From Bradyrhizobium liaoningense (GTDB taxonomy: Bacteria > Pseudomonadota > Alphaproteobacteria > Rhizobiales > Xanthobacteraceae): DNA of 64,000 nt. This document shows positions 62,661-64,000 of the stretch, one piece after another (within the stretch, counting starts at the first letter, position 1; each line of letters begins with the position of its first letter). The stretch is from the NCBI RefSeq assembly GCF_018130955.1, contig NZ_JAFCJM010000011.1:1-64000 (forward strand), written 5' to 3'. The notes below the pieces were generated by a model, which was given only the letters and a program-made list of their open reading frames with translations, searched no databases and had not been told where the DNA came from. The position numbers and the translations under genes are program-made.

Positions 62661-63750
62661 GGCCGTGCCCTCCGCCCGGGCGCGGCGTGGCGGGCCGTTT
62701 GCTCTCATTCACTCCATTGCGCCAGCGCTGCCACAGGCCGATGACGCCGTCCGACGACCAGAACACGATGGCGAGGAAGCCGAGTCCGATGATCAGCCGG
62801 AAGCGGTTGCCGTCGAGCCCGATCTCGACCAAGAAGTCGAGCGCGAAGGTGCGCAAGAGCACGAAGATCAGCGCGCCGATATAGGGGCCGATCGGGCGCG
62901 TGATGCCGCCAACGATTGCGATGATCAGGATATCGATGCAGGCGCCGACGCTGACCGAACCCGGCGAAATCTGCCGGTAGTTCCAAACCTGGAGCACGCC
63001 CGCGAGCGCAGCAATGAACGATGCGACGGCGTAGGCCGCGATTCGGTGCGCATTGACGTTGAAGCCGAGCGCGGCCATGCGGCGCGGATTATCGCGGACA
63101 CCTTGCAGCGCGAGGCCGAAGGGGGCGCGAGAGATGTATTGGACGGCGAAGTAGCACAGCGCGGCGGTGCCGAGCACGACGTAGTAAAAGGGAATATCAG
63201 CGCGCCAGTTGACGCCCCAGAAGCGCGGTGTGGCCACGTTGTTGATGCCGGTATGGCCGTTGAAGATCGCCCAGTTCTGATTGGTGAAGTAGTAGAAGGC
63301 CGCACCGATCGCGAGCGTGATCATGATGGTGTAGATGCCCTCGGTCCGGACCGCGAGCGCACCACCGAGCGTGCCGAAGAGCGTGGCGAGCACGAGTGCC
63401 ATCGGAACTGCCAGCCACCATGGCCAGCCCAGGCTGATGTTGGCGTTGTCGCTGGTGCCGAACACCGCGACCATATAGGCGGCAAAGCCGGCGATGGTGA
63501 GCTGCATCAGGCTGACCATGCCGGCATAGCCCGCGAGGAGCATGAGGCTGAGCGCGATGGTCCCGAGGATCATCGTCGTCGCAAAAATCTCGATGAGGAA
63601 GAAGCCGTTGGCGATGAGCGGCATGATCAGGAGAATGACCGCGACGATCCAGGCGGCCGGATTGTCGATCTCCGGCCATGTGCGTATGGCCGGACGCTGC
63701 GCCGTGGCGGCGGGGAGAAGCTGAACGCGGGCATCGTGGGTGACGGACAT
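62653..63750 (-). CDS. ABC transporter permease, LivM type
   Basis: This encodes 365 residues with about nine to ten transmembrane helices. The LivM hallmarks are GTIALSLMLLAGYAGMVSLMQLTIAGFAAYM (about 63-93; key GYAGMVSLMQ), RAPFGLALQGVRDNPRRMAALGFNV (the EAA-like cytoplasmic loop, about 208-232) and GGITRPIGPYIGALIF. The C-terminus is His/Gly-rich (RPGGGHGHG). It forms the channel with LivH. GGCGCTGACATG at the junction places its start 2 nt after the LivH stop. Confidence 0.92.
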   Translation of the reverse strand: MSVTHDARVQLLPAATAQRPAIRTWPEIDNPAAWIVAVILLIMPLIANGFFLIEIFATTMILGTIALSLMLLAGYAGMVSLMQLTIAGFAAYMVAVFGTSDNANISLGWPWWLAVPMALVLATLFGTLGGALAVRTEGIYTIMITLAIGAAFYYFTNQNWAIFNGHTGINNVATPRFWGVNWRADIPFYYVVLGTAALCYFAVQYISRAPFGLALQGVRDNPRRMAALGFNVNAHRIAAYAVASFIAALAGVLQVWNYRQISPGSVSVGACIDILIIAIVGGITRPIGPYIGALIFVLLRTFALDFLVEIGLDGNRFRLIIGLGFLAIVFWSSDGVIGLWQRWRNGVNESKRPATPRPGGGHGHG

Positions 63751-63751
63751 G

Positions 63752-64000
63752 TCAGCGCCTCGCCAACAGGCCCTGCGGCCGCACCGCCAGCACCAGCACC
63801 ATGATCAGAAAGGTGACGACGATGGCGTAGGTCGGGATGTAGACGGAGCCGAGCTGCTCGGCGAGCCCGATGATGAGCGCGCCGAGGGCCGCGCCGGGGA
63901 TCGAGCCCATGCCGCCGACGATGACGACGACGAGGGAGGCGAGCAGGAATCTTATGTCCTCGCCGGGAGATAGCGACTGGAAGGTGCCGCCGACGACGCC
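63752..64000 (-). CDS. ABC transporter permease, LivH type (5' end outside the window)
   Basis: The last 82 residues are visible: GVVGGTFQSLSPGEDIRF, LVVVIVGGMGSIPGAALGALIIGLAEQL and a final VRPQGLLARR, the conserved LivH C-terminus (GGMGSxxGAxxGxxxxG and RPxGLxG/R). The remaining N-terminal two-thirds and any substrate-binding-protein gene lie beyond position 64000. It is the first visible gene of the long minus-strand operon. Confidence 0.93.
   Translation of the reverse strand, partial: GVVGGTFQSLSPGEDIRFLLASLVVVIVGGMGSIPGAALGALIIGLAEQLGSVYIPTYAIVVTFLIMVLVLAVRPQGLLARR

Overview
The window is high-GC chromosomal DNA from an alphaproteobacterium, most likely Bradyrhizobium or a close relative. 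This rests on FixK/FNR-type boxes of the rhizobial TTGA-N6-TCAA form, an oxalotrophy locus (frc/oxc), split-gene families typical of Bradyrhizobiaceae, and several copies of dispersed palindromic intergenic elements. No rRNA, tRNA, phage, integrase, insertion sequence or CRISPR array was seen. Genus-level assignment is inference from gene content.

Region 1 (1-10 kb) holds unconnected genes: an outer-membrane SphA/MetA-like protein (-), a secreted arylsulfatase behind a 194-bp tandem duplication that carries two FNR/FixK boxes and an aborted copy of its own 5' end, a membrane class III nucleotide cyclase, a small secreted protein, an eight-haem cytochrome c fused to HEAT/TPR repeats, and a Cys-rich repeat protein.

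Region 2 (10-26 kb) is an oxalate/glyoxylate carbon block: formyl-CoA transferase, oxalyl-CoA decarboxylase, a GntR regulator with two perfect operator dyads, a fused NDP-forming acyl-CoA ligase, an IclR regulator, a TctCBA tricarboxylate-type transporter and the glycerate pathway gcl-hyi-glxR. A TPR protein of different base composition sits inside it.

Region 3 (26-40 kb) holds a VanZ-like protein, a two-subunit sulfopyruvate-decarboxylase-like TPP enzyme, a D-2-hydroxyacid dehydrogenase, a 70-residue protein behind a second type of FixK box, an Lrp/alanine dehydrogenase divergent pair, and a Baeyer-Villiger monooxygenase with its TetR regulator. It also holds decayed remnants of an acyl-CoA synthetase and a LivF gene, a YeiH-type exporter, and a sulfonate/nitrate-type ABC transporter.

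Region 4 (39.5-45 kb) looks like one sulfur-linked regulon. It comprises a Crp/Fnr-family regulator, a DUF971 protein, a ferredoxin-NADP reductase, an AprA/AsfA-like flavoprotein, an AprB/AsfB-like 2x[4Fe-4S] ferredoxin and a HEAT-repeat protein. Four copies of an unusual operator containing CAACTAAT lie in front of the ABC operon, the divergent DUF971/reductase pair and the flavoprotein gene. This is the best candidate for a little-described system: probably an arylsulfonate-desulfurisation-like module with non-standard regulation and accessory proteins.

Region 5 (45-64 kb) is about 18 tightly packed minus-strand genes that read as one operon. They are Liv-type ABC uptake (one ATPase fused to a Tm-1-like domain), a PEP-hydrolase-family TIM barrel, a very long flotillin, two SRPBCC proteins, a molybdenum hydroxylase whose large subunit is split into two genes, CoxD/CoxE-type maturation factors, and three or four hydrolases. 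Together they suggest uptake, hydroxylation and ring or lactone/amide hydrolysis of an unidentified heterocyclic or aromatic substrate.
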